From assembly GCA_947455585.1 (NCBI GenBank), contig CANGOY010000069.1, forward strand, positions 1 to 8,674: 8,674 nt of DNA, in the 5' to 3' direction. The position numbers were made by a program, and so were the translations under genes. The DNA comes from Comamonadaceae bacterium (GTDB lineage: Bacteria > Pseudomonadota > Gammaproteobacteria > Burkholderiales > Burkholderiaceae_C). This document shows positions 1-7,198 of this stretch, one piece after another (position 1 is the stretch's first letter; the number at the start of each line of letters is the position of its first letter). The notes below the pieces were generated by a model, which was not told the origin of the DNA, ran no database searches, and worked only from the letters and a program-made list of their open reading frames with translations.

Positions 1-165
1 AACGCGTGCAGCATCGATGCTGAGCGTGAGCCACTTTTGCGCAAAGCCGTAACGCACATTGCCCTTGGCGCCCAACGCACGCGCCAGCAAGATGAGCAAG
101 GTGTACGGGATGACGGTGACAAACATGAACGCCATGTGCAGCGTCGAACGGAGCATGGCGATCAT
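1..165 (-). CDS. plsC: 1-acyl-sn-glycerol-3-phosphate acyltransferase (PlsC-like), N-terminal part only
   Basis: The first 55 codons of a leftward gene are present and the rest lies beyond the left edge. The peptide begins MIAMLRSTLHMAFMFV, continues with a hydrophobic stretch (about residues 9-28, likely a membrane anchor) and then RYGFAQKWLTLSIDAARV. That matches the N-terminus of betaproteobacterial lysophosphatidate acyltransferases, before their HxxxxD catalytic motif. In the family the enzyme transfers an acyl chain to the sn-2 position of lysophosphatidic acid at the inner membrane to give phosphatidic acid. The start at 165 is well supported: AGGAG lies 7 nt upstream inside gmhB, and the ATG overlaps the gmhB stop as ATGA, which suggests translational coupling. 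The HxxxxD motif is not in the window, so the call rests on the N-terminal pattern and on gene order (gmhB-plsC is common in Burkholderiales). Confidence 0.75.
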   Translation of the reverse strand, partial: MIAMLRSTLHMAFMFVTVIPYTLLILLARALGAKGNVRYGFAQKWLTLSIDAARV

Positions 166-755
166 GCGTGGGCTCCTGCTTTGTTGGTTTTGGCAGCGGG
201 CTCGGACTGAGCAAGCAACCAGTCGGCAAATGCGCTGAGGTCATCGTGTGCCACAGTGCCTTGAGGAAAGTCTGCAGGCAGTGGTTGACCCTTGAGCTTT
301 TCGCCTTTGCCTGTGTGCACCAAGTGCGTGGCGCAACCGACAGCAGCGCCTGCTTGCAAATCGCGCAGCGAATCGCCCACGGTGTGCACACCTTTGAGGT
401 CCATGCCGTAGCGCTCGCCAATTTGCTCATACAGGCCGGGTAAAGGCTTGCGGCAATTGCAAGTTTCTTCGGGACTGTGCGGGCAGTAAAACACAGCATC
501 GATGCGGCCACCCGCAGCAGCCAAGAGCTTGTGCATCTTGGTGTGCATGGCGTTCAAAGCTGCGACATCAAACAAACCACGGCCTAGGCCAGATTGGTTA
601 GACGCCACCACCACGTGCCAGCCCGCATGGTTCAAACGCGCAATTGCTTCGAGCGCGTCTGGCAATGCAATCCACTCATCGGCCGACTTGACGTAGTCGT
701 CGCTGTCTTGGTTGATCGTGCCGTCGCGGTCGAGGATGACGAGTTTGGTTTGCAT
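162..755 (-). CDS. gmhB: D-glycero-beta-D-manno-heptose 1,7-bisphosphate 7-phosphatase
   Basis: This is a 197-residue HAD-superfamily phosphatase of the GmhB/HisB-N type. Motif I is DRDGTIN, with nucleophile D9 and acid/base D11. Motif II is SNQSG (52-56), R102-K103 supplies the basic region, and motif IV is GDSLRDL with D128. The structural zinc ligands of the family appear as C91, H93, C99 and C101. Known role: it removes the C7 phosphate of heptose 1,7-bisphosphate in the cytoplasm, on the way to ADP-heptose for the LPS inner core. Length is close to the usual 180-195, with a short polar C-terminal tail (about 185-197) that looks dispensable. It starts 9 nt after the glyS stop with no clear Shine-Dalgarno sequence, so coupling to glyS is likely. 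It overlaps the next gene by 4 nt. HAD relatives acting on other sugar phosphates cannot be fully excluded, but the zinc-site spacing and neighbours favour GmhB. Confidence 0.93.
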   Translation of the reverse strand: MQTKLVILDRDGTINQDSDDYVKSADEWIALPDALEAIARLNHAGWHVVVASNQSGLGRGLFDVAALNAMHTKMHKLLAAAGGRIDAVFYCPHSPEETCNCRKPLPGLYEQIGERYGMDLKGVHTVGDSLRDLQAGAAVGCATHLVHTGKGEKLKGQPLPADFPQGTVAHDDLSAFADWLLAQSEPAAKTNKAGAHA

Positions 756-764
756 GTCTGAGCT

Positions 765-2894
765 TTAAGAAGCGAGAGCGGACAAATCAGCCACGCGGTT
801 CATGGCTTCGTGCAGCTTCTTGAGCATGCCTTGGCGGTTCAAGCGCAAGTCCATCTCATCTGCGTTGACCATGACGTCGTCAAAGAACGCATCCACCGGC
901 GAACGCAAGGTGGCCAAGGTTTGCAGCGCGGCGGTGTAGTCGCCCGCTTTGAACTGAGCCTCGGACTCAGGCAACAGCTTTTGCATGACGGCGTACAGCG
1001 CTTGCTCGGCGTCTTCTTTGAACAAGGCGGTGTTGACGTGTGCATCGACCTCGCCTGCTTTTTTGAGCACGTTACCGATGCGCTTGTTGGCAGCGGCCAA
1101 CGCTGAAGACTCGGGCAAGGCGGCGAAGGCGCGGACAGCGATGAGTCGTTTGGCCACATCGCTCAAGCGTTGTGGGCGCAAGGCCAACACGGCCTCGACT
1201 TCTTGGGCTGAGTAGCCTTGCTCGCGCAGGCCGCCTGAGAGGCGGTCATAAATGAACGAGGTCAAAGCGGCAGCTGGGTCTGTGATTTTGTCGCCGAAGG
1301 CGGGGATGGCTTGTGCAATCAATGCGTCCAAAGCCACATCCAAATTGGCTTCGCTCAACATGCGCACCACGCCCAAGGCGTGACGACGCAACGCAAATGG
1401 GTCTTTGTCACCAGTAGGCAAGTTGCCAATACCAAACATACCCACCAAGGTTTCGAGCTTGTCGGCCAAAGCCACCACCACACCCACGGTGTTGCGTGGC
1501 AACTCATCGCCTGCAAAGCGAGGTTTGTAGTGGTCTTCGATGGCTTGCGCCACATCCTCACCCAAGCCATCGTGGCGCGCGTAGTAGCCTCCCATGATGC
1601 CTTGCAACTCTGGGAATTCGCCCACCATGTCGGTGAGTAAATCGGTCTTGGCCAGTTGAGCAGCGGCGTCGACGGCTTTCACGAACGCTGCGTCTTTGGC
1701 TTGCGGCAACAAGGCCGCAATGCCTTTGGCGATGGCGCGCACGCGGTCCGTGCGCTCACCTTGGGTACCGAGTTTGTTGTGATACACGACCTTGGCCAAA
1801 CCTTCCACGCGCGAAGCGAGTGTCTTTTTGCGGTCTTGGTCAAAGAAGAATTTAGCGTCGGCCAAACGGGGGCGCACCACGCGCTCGTTGCCACCAATTA
1901 CTGCCGAGGCGTCATCGGGTGTGATGTTGCTGACCACCAAGAACTTGTTGGTGAGCTTGCCGGCTGCGTCGAGCAATGGGAAGTATTTTTGGTTGGCCTT
2001 CATCGTGAGGATGAGGCACTCTTGCGGCACGTCGAGGAACTGTTTTTCGAACTCGCACACCAACACGTTGGGGCGCTCGACCAAGGCAGTCACTTCATCG
2101 AGCAACGCTGCGTCATCAATCGCCCTCACACCGCCACCAACTTTGGCTGCAGCGGCTTTGAGTTGACGTGCAATTTCAGCACGACGTTCGGTGAAGCTGG
2201 CAATGACGGCGCCGTCTATGGCGAGTGTGTCTGCGTAGACGTCGGCATTGGCCAACACCACAGGCGACACACGGGCTTCAAAGCGGTGGCCTTGTGTGCT
2301 GTTGCCAGCGGTGAGGCCCAATGCTTTGACAGGCACCACGGTGCTGCCGTGCAATGCGACCAAGCTGTGCGCGGGACGCACGAAGTTGACGCTGCTCCAG
2401 CCTGGCAATTCACAGTCAGTTTCGAGCTGGTAGCTCATCACCTTGGGGATGGGCAACTTGTTGATGGCTTCGCTCAAAGCTTTTTGCAGGCCGTCGGCCA
2501 AACTCGCGCCTTTGACGATGCTGTCGTAAAACAAGGCTTCTGCCTTGCCATCGGGCGCGCGCTTGAGTTGCGCCACGGCCTCGGGGCCTGCGCCCAAGGC
2601 TTGCAGTTTTTTCAGCAAGGCGGGTGTGGCGTTGCCGCTGGCGTCTAAGCCCACAGTGACGGGCATGAGTTTTTGTTGCACGGCTTTGTCAGCAGCCAAT
2701 GCCGACACTGCAGTGATGTGTGCAGCCAAACGGCGTGGCGATGCGTAGGCTGTCACGGCTGAATTAGCTGCGGTTAAGCCTTGAGCTTTGAGTTGGTCAA
2801 ACAGCACGCTAGAAAAAGCGTCGCCGAGTTTTTGCAAAGCCTTAGGTGGCAGCTCTTCCACGAAGAGTTCGATGAGTAGGTTCTGTGTCGTCAT
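765..2894 (-). CDS. glyS: Glycyl-tRNA synthetase beta subunit
   Basis: This is the beta subunit of the bacterial alpha2beta2 glycyl-tRNA synthetase, which binds tRNA-Gly while the alpha subunit supplies the active site. I place the start at 2894, giving 709 residues (E. coli about 689). The protein then begins MTTQNLLIELFVEELPPKAL, the conserved N-terminus, and AGGA lies 9 nt upstream. A longer frame beginning at 2945 would overlap glyQ and add 17 residues unlike the family. Recognisable blocks are KANQKYFPL (about 300-308), VVRPRLADAKFFFDQDR (about 339-355), GEFPELQGIMGGYYARHDG (about 425-443), PTGDKDPFALRR (about 493-504), ANKRIGNVLKKA (about 602-613) and FFDDVMVNADEMDLRLNR near the C-terminus. 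The middle part corresponds to the HD-like domain and the last part to the anticodon-binding domain. It follows glyQ by 17 nt. The long rightward open frame on the opposite strand (1656-2648) is a composition effect. Confidence 0.97.
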   Translation of the reverse strand: MTTQNLLIELFVEELPPKALQKLGDAFSSVLFDQLKAQGLTAANSAVTAYASPRRLAAHITAVSALAADKAVQQKLMPVTVGLDASGNATPALLKKLQALGAGPEAVAQLKRAPDGKAEALFYDSIVKGASLADGLQKALSEAINKLPIPKVMSYQLETDCELPGWSSVNFVRPAHSLVALHGSTVVPVKALGLTAGNSTQGHRFEARVSPVVLANADVYADTLAIDGAVIASFTERRAEIARQLKAAAAKVGGGVRAIDDAALLDEVTALVERPNVLVCEFEKQFLDVPQECLILTMKANQKYFPLLDAAGKLTNKFLVVSNITPDDASAVIGGNERVVRPRLADAKFFFDQDRKKTLASRVEGLAKVVYHNKLGTQGERTDRVRAIAKGIAALLPQAKDAAFVKAVDAAAQLAKTDLLTDMVGEFPELQGIMGGYYARHDGLGEDVAQAIEDHYKPRFAGDELPRNTVGVVVALADKLETLVGMFGIGNLPTGDKDPFALRRHALGVVRMLSEANLDVALDALIAQAIPAFGDKITDPAAALTSFIYDRLSGGLREQGYSAQEVEAVLALRPQRLSDVAKRLIAVRAFAALPESSALAAANKRIGNVLKKAGEVDAHVNTALFKEDAEQALYAVMQKLLPESEAQFKAGDYTAALQTLATLRSPVDAFFDDVMVNADEMDLRLNRQGMLKKLHEAMNRVADLSALAS

Positions 2895-2911
2895 GTTCTT
2901 GTGTCCTACGC

Positions 2912-3817
2912 TCAAGCAGTCTTCTTTGGCATTTGTTCGACCCATTCGCGCGGGGCCATGGGGAAGCCCAAACGCTCGCGGCTCTCGTAATAGCTTTGCG
3001 CCACGGCGCGCGCCAAGTTACGGATGCGGCCAATGTAGGCAGCACGCTCGGTCACGCTGATAGCGCCACGCGCGTCCAACATGTTGAAGGTGTGTGCGGC
3101 TTTGAGCACTTGCTCGTACGCAGGCAATGCGAGCTGCGCGCCCATCAAATGTTGCGCTTGTTTTTCGTGTGCGCCAAAGGCGGTGAACAAAAATTCAGCA
3201 TCGCTGTGTTCGAAGTTGTAAGTGGATTGCTCGACTTCGTTTTGTTTGTAAACGTCGCCATACGTCAAGCCATCAGTCCATTGCAGGTTATAGACGTTGT
3301 CCACGCCTTGCAGGTACATTGCCAAGCGTTCTAGGCCGTAGGTGATTTCGCCGGTGATGGGTTTGCAGTCAATACCGCCGACTTGTTGGAAGTAGGTGAA
3401 CTGCGTGACTTCCATGCCGTTGAGCCAAACTTCCCAGCCCAAGCCCCATGCGCCCAGAGTTGGGTTTTCCCAATCGTCTTCGACGAAGCGAATGTCGTTT
3501 TTCTTGAGGTCAAAACCGAGGGCTTCGAGCGAGCCCAAGTAGAGCTCCAAGATGTTGCTAGGCGCAGGCTTCAACACCACTTGGTATTGGTAGTAATGCT
3601 GCAAGCGGTTAGGGTTCTCGCCGTAGCGACCATCTTTGGGGCGACGGCTGGGTTGCACATAGGCCGCCTTCCAAGGCTCTGGGCCTAAAGCGCGCAAGAA
3701 CGTGGCGGTGTGCGAGGTGCCCGCACCGACCTCCATGTCGATGGGTTGCAGCAAAGCACAACCTTGCTTGGCCCAGTAGGACTGGAGTGTGAGAATGATT
3801 TCTTGAAAAGTCAGCAT
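2912..3817 (-). CDS. glyQ: Glycyl-tRNA synthetase alpha subunit
   Basis: This 301-residue protein (E. coli GlyQ is about 303) is the catalytic class II subunit that activates glycine with ATP and charges tRNA-Gly together with GlyS. It begins MLTFQEIILTLQSYWAKQGC, followed by LQPIDMEVGAGTSHTATFLR (23-42). The motif 2 region is YVQPSRRPKDGRYGENPNRL (about 53-72) and the motif 3 region is GLERLAMYLQGV (161-172, R164). ITGEITYGLE and TYNFEHSD are also typical. The start at 3817 fits the family, but the mRNA has no Shine-Dalgarno sequence there. A 6-bp hairpin occupies that place (entered separately). The gene follows lnt by 64 nt, with no convincing terminator between them and only weak promoter-like hexamers, so co-transcription with corC-lnt is possible. 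The reading frame is intact and nothing else is unusual. Confidence 0.97.
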   Translation of the reverse strand: MLTFQEIILTLQSYWAKQGCALLQPIDMEVGAGTSHTATFLRALGPEPWKAAYVQPSRRPKDGRYGENPNRLQHYYQYQVVLKPAPSNILELYLGSLEALGFDLKKNDIRFVEDDWENPTLGAWGLGWEVWLNGMEVTQFTYFQQVGGIDCKPITGEITYGLERLAMYLQGVDNVYNLQWTDGLTYGDVYKQNEVEQSTYNFEHSDAEFLFTAFGAHEKQAQHLMGAQLALPAYEQVLKAAHTFNMLDARGAISVTERAAYIGRIRNLARAVAQSYYESRERLGFPMAPREWVEQMPKKTA

Positions 3818-3825
3818 GCAAAGAG

Positions 3826-3841
3826 GCCAACGAATGTTGGC
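3826..3841 (-). promoter_or_regulatory. Hairpin in the glyQ leader at the ribosome-binding position
   Basis: GCCAAC and GTTGGC form a perfect 6-bp stem around a 4-nt loop. On the glyQ mRNA the hairpin ends 8 nt before the ATG, and the spacer reads CTCTTTGC, so no purine-rich Shine-Dalgarno sequence is present. The structure is seen directly. A role in translation initiation, for example ribosome standby, autoregulation or protection of a processed end, is inference only. A chance hairpin of this size is possible. Confidence 0.4.
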
Positions 3842-3881
3842 AAATTAGGCTGCAGGTCAATACGCCCGCAAGCCTCTGATT

Positions 3882-5516
3882 TTACGGGCCGAAACGCCTC
3901 TGGCCGTGCCTCAATGCATGCGCCATGGCCGCCACGACCAATAAGGTCAACACAGCCACCCCAGCCAATGGCCAAAGCCCCCAAACGGACACCCACTGGG
4001 CATAAGGCGTAATGGCCCTATGCACGCCATAGACCTCAGCGGTGAGCGCCCCCTGCACGGCGCTTGGCAGGCGCTGCGTAACTTGGCCTTGGGCGTTGAT
4101 GATGGCCGTCGCCCCCGTGTTGGTAGCGCGCAGCATGGGGCGGCCTAACTCCAAGGCGCGCATGCGAGAAATATTCAAATGCTGGTCAATCGCCACTGTG
4201 TCACCGAACCAGGCGATGTTGCTGAGGTTGACCATCAATGTTGGTGCGTTCTCGGGGTCAGCAAAACTGCGAGCCAGCTCTTCACCAAACAAATCTTCGT
4301 AACAAATATTGGGGGCGATGCGTTCGCCTTTGAATTGCAAACTGGGTTGCGCCATATCGCCACGCGTAAAGTCACCCAAGGGGATATTCATCATGCGCAC
4401 AAACCACTGAAAGAGTGGTGGTACAAATTCACCAAAGGGGACCAAGTGGTGCTTGTCGTATTGGTAGCTGGCTGTGGATGCGGGGGTGGGTTGAGGCATC
4501 AAGGCAATGACCGAATTGCTGTATTGCAGCTGGCCTTGCTCGCTACGTGCTGCCAACGGCAAGCCAATGAGCGCAGCTTGTGAACCTTTAGAAAAGTGAT
4601 TCTCTAGCTGGCTCCAGTAGTGCTCCGGCATTTGTTGCTGAATGAGGGGTATGGCGGTTTCGGGCGTGACGGTGAGGTCGCTGGTGCTGGACAGCAATGC
4701 CTCTTTGTAATCACGCAACGCAAGGCTGACGCCCTCGCCGAACTTTAAATCTTGTGGGATGTTGCCTTGCAGCAAGGTGACGCTGAGCGGTCGTGTCGAA
4801 AGCGACGCCTCGTTTCCGCTTCTGCTTGGTGAGGTGACCCATGTGTAGCCAAGTAAGGACACGATGACGGCAGCGAATATCTGAGTCGAGCGCATCGTGG
4901 TTCGGCTATTTTTTCTTTCAGCCGCGACAGCCATTGCGATAAATGCGGACAGTGCACATAGTCCATAAACGCCAGCCCATGGCGCCCAGTGTTGCAACAG
5001 GCTGTCGACATGTGCATATCCCACGGCACCCCACGGGAAGCCTGTCCAAAGCGTGCCGCGTACCATCTCAGCCAACCCCCAAACAGCTGCAAACGCACTG
5101 GCCCGTGGCAGAACGCCAACGCCTGTTTGACAAACTGCGTGATACACGCCCCCTGCGACTGCATAGAACAACGCCAGTCCAGCAGCCATCAAGCCAACGG
5201 CTAAGCCTGCAACAGGGGCTGACAAACCACCGTACTGATGCATAGAAATGAACAACCACCAAATGCTACCGGCGAGCCATACGAGCGAAAAGACCCACGT
5301 TTTGACAAATGCCTGCAGACCGGAGGTGCTGCGGTCGATGTTGTAGGCAAGTACCGCCAAGCTCGCGCATTGCAACCAACCTTGGGCATTACCTTTAAAT
5401 GCGCCGTCAAACGGCCACGCGAGGGACAGCGCTTGAGCCAACCCCGCCAAGAGCAAGACGATTGTGACGTGTGCGGTGATGGGCCATTGCCGTTTGGCCT
5501 GTGCGTTGTGCTGCAT
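3882..5516 (-). CDS. lnt: Apolipoprotein N-acyltransferase
   Basis: This is a 544-residue integral inner-membrane enzyme that adds the third acyl chain to the N-terminal cysteine of lipoproteins, taking it from phospholipid on the periplasmic side. This is the last step of lipoprotein maturation, before sorting to the outer membrane. The N-terminal half holds about six to seven hydrophobic segments (roughly 15-33, 43-60, 72-92, 102-128, 140-155, 176-198, 210-228). The nitrilase-like periplasmic domain spans about 244-500, and a final membrane segment lies near 511-533. The catalytic triad is visible as E286 (VTPETAIP), K355 (YDKHHLVPFGEFVPP) and C405 (PNICYEDLFGEE), matching E. coli E267, K335 and C387. 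E363 and the WFGDT block (436-440) are also conserved family features. It begins 3 nt after the corC stop without a good Shine-Dalgarno sequence, so translation is probably coupled. The corC-lnt pairing is widespread in proteobacteria. Confidence 0.96.
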   Translation of the reverse strand: MQHNAQAKRQWPITAHVTIVLLLAGLAQALSLAWPFDGAFKGNAQGWLQCASLAVLAYNIDRSTSGLQAFVKTWVFSLVWLAGSIWWLFISMHQYGGLSAPVAGLAVGLMAAGLALFYAVAGGVYHAVCQTGVGVLPRASAFAAVWGLAEMVRGTLWTGFPWGAVGYAHVDSLLQHWAPWAGVYGLCALSAFIAMAVAAERKNSRTTMRSTQIFAAVIVSLLGYTWVTSPSRSGNEASLSTRPLSVTLLQGNIPQDLKFGEGVSLALRDYKEALLSSTSDLTVTPETAIPLIQQQMPEHYWSQLENHFSKGSQAALIGLPLAARSEQGQLQYSNSVIALMPQPTPASTASYQYDKHHLVPFGEFVPPLFQWFVRMMNIPLGDFTRGDMAQPSLQFKGERIAPNICYEDLFGEELARSFADPENAPTLMVNLSNIAWFGDTVAIDQHLNISRMRALELGRPMLRATNTGATAIINAQGQVTQRLPSAVQGALTAEVYGVHRAITPYAQWVSVWGLWPLAGVAVLTLLVVAAMAHALRHGQRRFGP

Positions 5517-5519
5517 GCT

Positions 5520-6404
5520 TTATTGCGGCGCTTTGTTTTCAGGTGCCTGATACACCTTGAACCACTTCACAGCACCGCCGCGGGTGTGCAACACCTCGAA
5601 ACGTAGCTTGTTAATTTCAAAGTGTTCTCCGCGACGCGGCACATGGCCCATGGCATGTGCAATGAAGCCACCAATTGTGTCGAAGTGCGTGTCATCTGAC
5701 GCTTCTGCCGCGTTGACCTCGAGGTGCGTGCCAAATGCTTCGCCAACGCGCTCAAGCGATGCATCGCCGCTAACGCGATAGGTTTGGTCTGCCAAAGCAA
5801 AGATATCGCCTACGTCCTCTTGACTGTCGAACTCATCTTCAATGTCGCCCACAATTTGTTCGAGCACGTCTTCGATGGTGATGAGTCCAGCGATACGGCC
5901 AAACTCATCGACAACCAGCGCCATGTGGTTGCGTGTGTTGCGGAATTCGCGCAACAAATCGTTCAACCCTTTGCTTTCGGGGATAAAGACCGGAGGACGC
6001 AACAAGGTGCGAATATTTAAAGATGGCGCCCGTTGGAGTTTGAGCAAGTCCTTCGCCAGCAAAATGCCTACTAAGTTGTCGCGCTCTCCTTCGTAGACGG
6101 GAAAGCGTGAATGCCCCGTGTCAATCACCTGATGAAGACTTTCTTCAACCGGCGCATCAAGATTGATGAGGTCCATCCGTGGTGCAGCCACCATAACTTG
6201 ACCTGCAGTCAAGTCGGCCATGCGCAGCACACCTTCGAGCATGAGGCGGCTTTCTGCACCGATGACTTGGTTGTCTTCTGCGTCTGACAGCGCATCAAGC
6301 AACTCTTCACGGGAATCGGGGCCGGGGTGTATGAACTCAACCAAGCGCTGCCAATAGCTGCGCTGGTCTTGCTTTTCTGTATCTCGGGAATGCGGGGGTA
6401 TCAC
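5520..6404 (-). CDS. corC: CBS-domain transporter-associated protein, CorC/YbeX (hemolysin C family)
   Basis: This 294-residue cytoplasmic protein has a short polar N-terminus, VEFIHPGPDSREELLDAL, then two CBS domains and a C-terminal CorC_HlyC domain. CBS 1 spans about 72-130 and includes APRMDLINLD and HSRFPVYEGERDNLVGIL. CBS 2 spans about 135-192 and includes NHMALVVDEFGRIAGLITIEDVLEQIVGDIEDEFD. The CorC_HlyC domain spans about 205-287. There are no membrane segments, so it is the soluble YbeX type rather than the full-length DUF21 transporter type. The family is linked to Mg2+/Co2+ resistance and, in E. coli ybeX, to ribosome and RNA metabolism; the molecular activity is not settled. The start must be the GTG at 6404, because an in-frame TGA lies about 30 nt upstream and no ATG intervenes. 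No Shine-Dalgarno sequence is visible. The ybeY and phoH genes, often just upstream, are absent here; a GNAT gene takes that place. Confidence 0.92.
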   Translation of the reverse strand: MIPPHSRDTEKQDQRSYWQRLVEFIHPGPDSREELLDALSDAEDNQVIGAESRLMLEGVLRMADLTAGQVMVAAPRMDLINLDAPVEESLHQVIDTGHSRFPVYEGERDNLVGILLAKDLLKLQRAPSLNIRTLLRPPVFIPESKGLNDLLREFRNTRNHMALVVDEFGRIAGLITIEDVLEQIVGDIEDEFDSQEDVGDIFALADQTYRVSGDASLERVGEAFGTHLEVNAAEASDDTHFDTIGGFIAHAMGHVPRRGEHFEINKLRFEVLHTRGGAVKWFKVYQAPENKAPQ

Positions 6405-6410
6405 AGCGTT

Positions 6411-6424
6411 GCAGCTATTGCTGC
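6411..6424 (-). repeat. Short hairpin just upstream of the corC GTG start
   Basis: GCAGC and GCTGC form a perfect 5-bp stem with a 4-nt loop, ending 6 nt before the GTG codon of corC on the mRNA. It sits where a ribosome-binding site is expected, and none is visible there. The stem is short and could arise by chance, so any effect on initiation is inference. Confidence 0.3.
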
Positions 6425-6440
6425 GAGAGTCTCACAAGCC

Positions 6441-6476
6441 ATAAGCATAGCCCATAGCGCGTGGGCTCACACTTAT
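6441..6476 (-). terminator. Composite stem-loop after the GNAT gene (weak terminator or attenuator candidate)
   Basis: An inner 6-bp stem, AGCCCA (6449-6454) with TGGGCT (6462-6467), is enclosed by an outer 5-bp stem, ATAAG (6441-6445) with CTTAT (6472-6476). A 3-nt by 4-nt internal loop separates the two. It begins at the acetyltransferase stop codon and occupies half of the 68-nt gap to corC. No T-run follows in the leftward direction, so a classical intrinsic terminator is not supported. It may slow transcription or stabilise the 3' end of the upstream message. Confidence 0.35.
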
Positions 6477-7147
6477 TCTGCCGCTTGGTGACGTGCGCCA
6501 CGGACACCGTCGCGAATTTCTTGTACTTTTGCTAAAAAGTCCCAGAATCGCTTGGCATCTTCTTTGATGCTGTAGTTTGTTTTTGCGTATTGGTCTGCCA
6601 CAAACTCTGTCACGCGACTGTCCAAATCACGTTTTGGCAAACGCAAATAAGCCTCAGTTTCCGAACCATCACGCTCAATCCTCGCTCCGCCTTTACGCGC
6701 AATGCGAATCATCGGCGCGTTTTCACTCAAGGCATGGATGTACATTTGGTACACCTTTTCATTGCGCGCATGAATGACGGCTCGCTCGAACAAACTAGCC
6801 CCATAACCTCGGCCACGCACTTGGGCCGACACCGACACACCAAACTCAGCGCTGAACTCACGCCCAACATCCTTTATCAAAGCCAAATGCGCCATGGCAA
6901 TGATGTCTAGTTCGATATTAAAAACACCATAAATTTCATCGCGCTCGAAGTTCAAGCCATCGACATAGCGCTGAATATGCTCATCGGTCGCCGTGTATCC
7001 GAATCGTAAATATCGATCATGGGTAGACAACGCCAACAAATGCTTCAGAATTTGCTGCAAATGCTCGCTCGTAAGAGGGGTAATCGGGATCAAAAAGCCT
7101 TCTGTTTTAAGTAGCTGCTCTTGGGATACACCTGTGAAGCGAAGCAT
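6473..7147 (-). CDS. GNAT-family N-acetyltransferase, substrate unknown
   Basis: With the preferred start at 7147 the protein has 224 residues. The acetyl-CoA site of the GNAT fold is visible as VRGRGYGASLFERAVIHAR (about 110-128, R/QxxGxG/A pattern). It is followed by YIHALSENAPMIRIARKGGA (about 136-155), the usual strand 5 and helix with the conserved Asn. The N-terminal part, FLIPITPLTSEHLQQILKHLLALSTHDRYLRFGY, resembles GNAT domains that read from 'THDRYLRF'-type acetyltransferases. About 50 charged residues follow the core. It should transfer an acetyl group from acetyl-CoA to an amine, but nothing shows whether the target is a small molecule or a protein. An in-frame ATG at 7198 would add 17 residues without a ribosome-binding site. 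The 7147 ATG has GGGAGGG 6 nt upstream. It reads the same way as corC, 68 nt ahead of it, but a stem-loop lies between, so operon membership is uncertain. Confidence 0.85.
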   Translation of the reverse strand: MLRFTGVSQEQLLKTEGFLIPITPLTSEHLQQILKHLLALSTHDRYLRFGYTATDEHIQRYVDGLNFERDEIYGVFNIELDIIAMAHLALIKDVGREFSAEFGVSVSAQVRGRGYGASLFERAVIHARNEKVYQMYIHALSENAPMIRIARKGGARIERDGSETEAYLRLPKRDLDSRVTEFVADQYAKTNYSIKEDAKRFWDFLAKVQEIRDGVRGARHQAAE

Positions 7148-7153
7148 TTGTTT

Positions 7154-7160
7154 CCCTCCC
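7154..7160 (-). promoter_or_regulatory. Strong ribosome-binding site that decides the GNAT gene start
   Basis: On the minus strand GGGAGGG is followed by AAACAA and then ATG at 7147, an ideal 6-nt spacing. It is the strongest Shine-Dalgarno sequence in the window. The two in-frame ATG codons further upstream (7198 and 7162, the latter overlapping this site) have no comparable sequence ahead of them. This argues that annotation from 7198 would be 17 residues too long. Confidence 0.7.
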
Positions 7161-7198
7161 ATTAAGGTTGTTTTTGCAAGAGTTTGAACGAGAGTCAT

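Noticed and set aside
1656..2648. A 330-codon rightward open frame opposite glyS.
   Set aside because: It lies entirely antisense to a strongly conserved gene, has no recognisable domain or ribosome-binding site, and is explained by the codon bias of glyS.
2895..2945. An N-terminal extension of glyS of 17 residues.
   Set aside because: It overlaps the end of glyQ, its sequence does not resemble GlyS, and the ATG at 2894 has AGGA at a good distance.
3818..3881. A sigma-70 promoter for glyQ (TTGACC or TTGCGG as -35).
   Set aside because: The matching -10 hexamers share only three of six bases with the consensus, so no promoter can be assigned.
3861..3891. A GCCCG/CGGGC stem after lnt as a terminator.
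   Set aside because: The stem has only 5 bp with a loop of about 16 nt and no T-run, so it is not a credible terminator.
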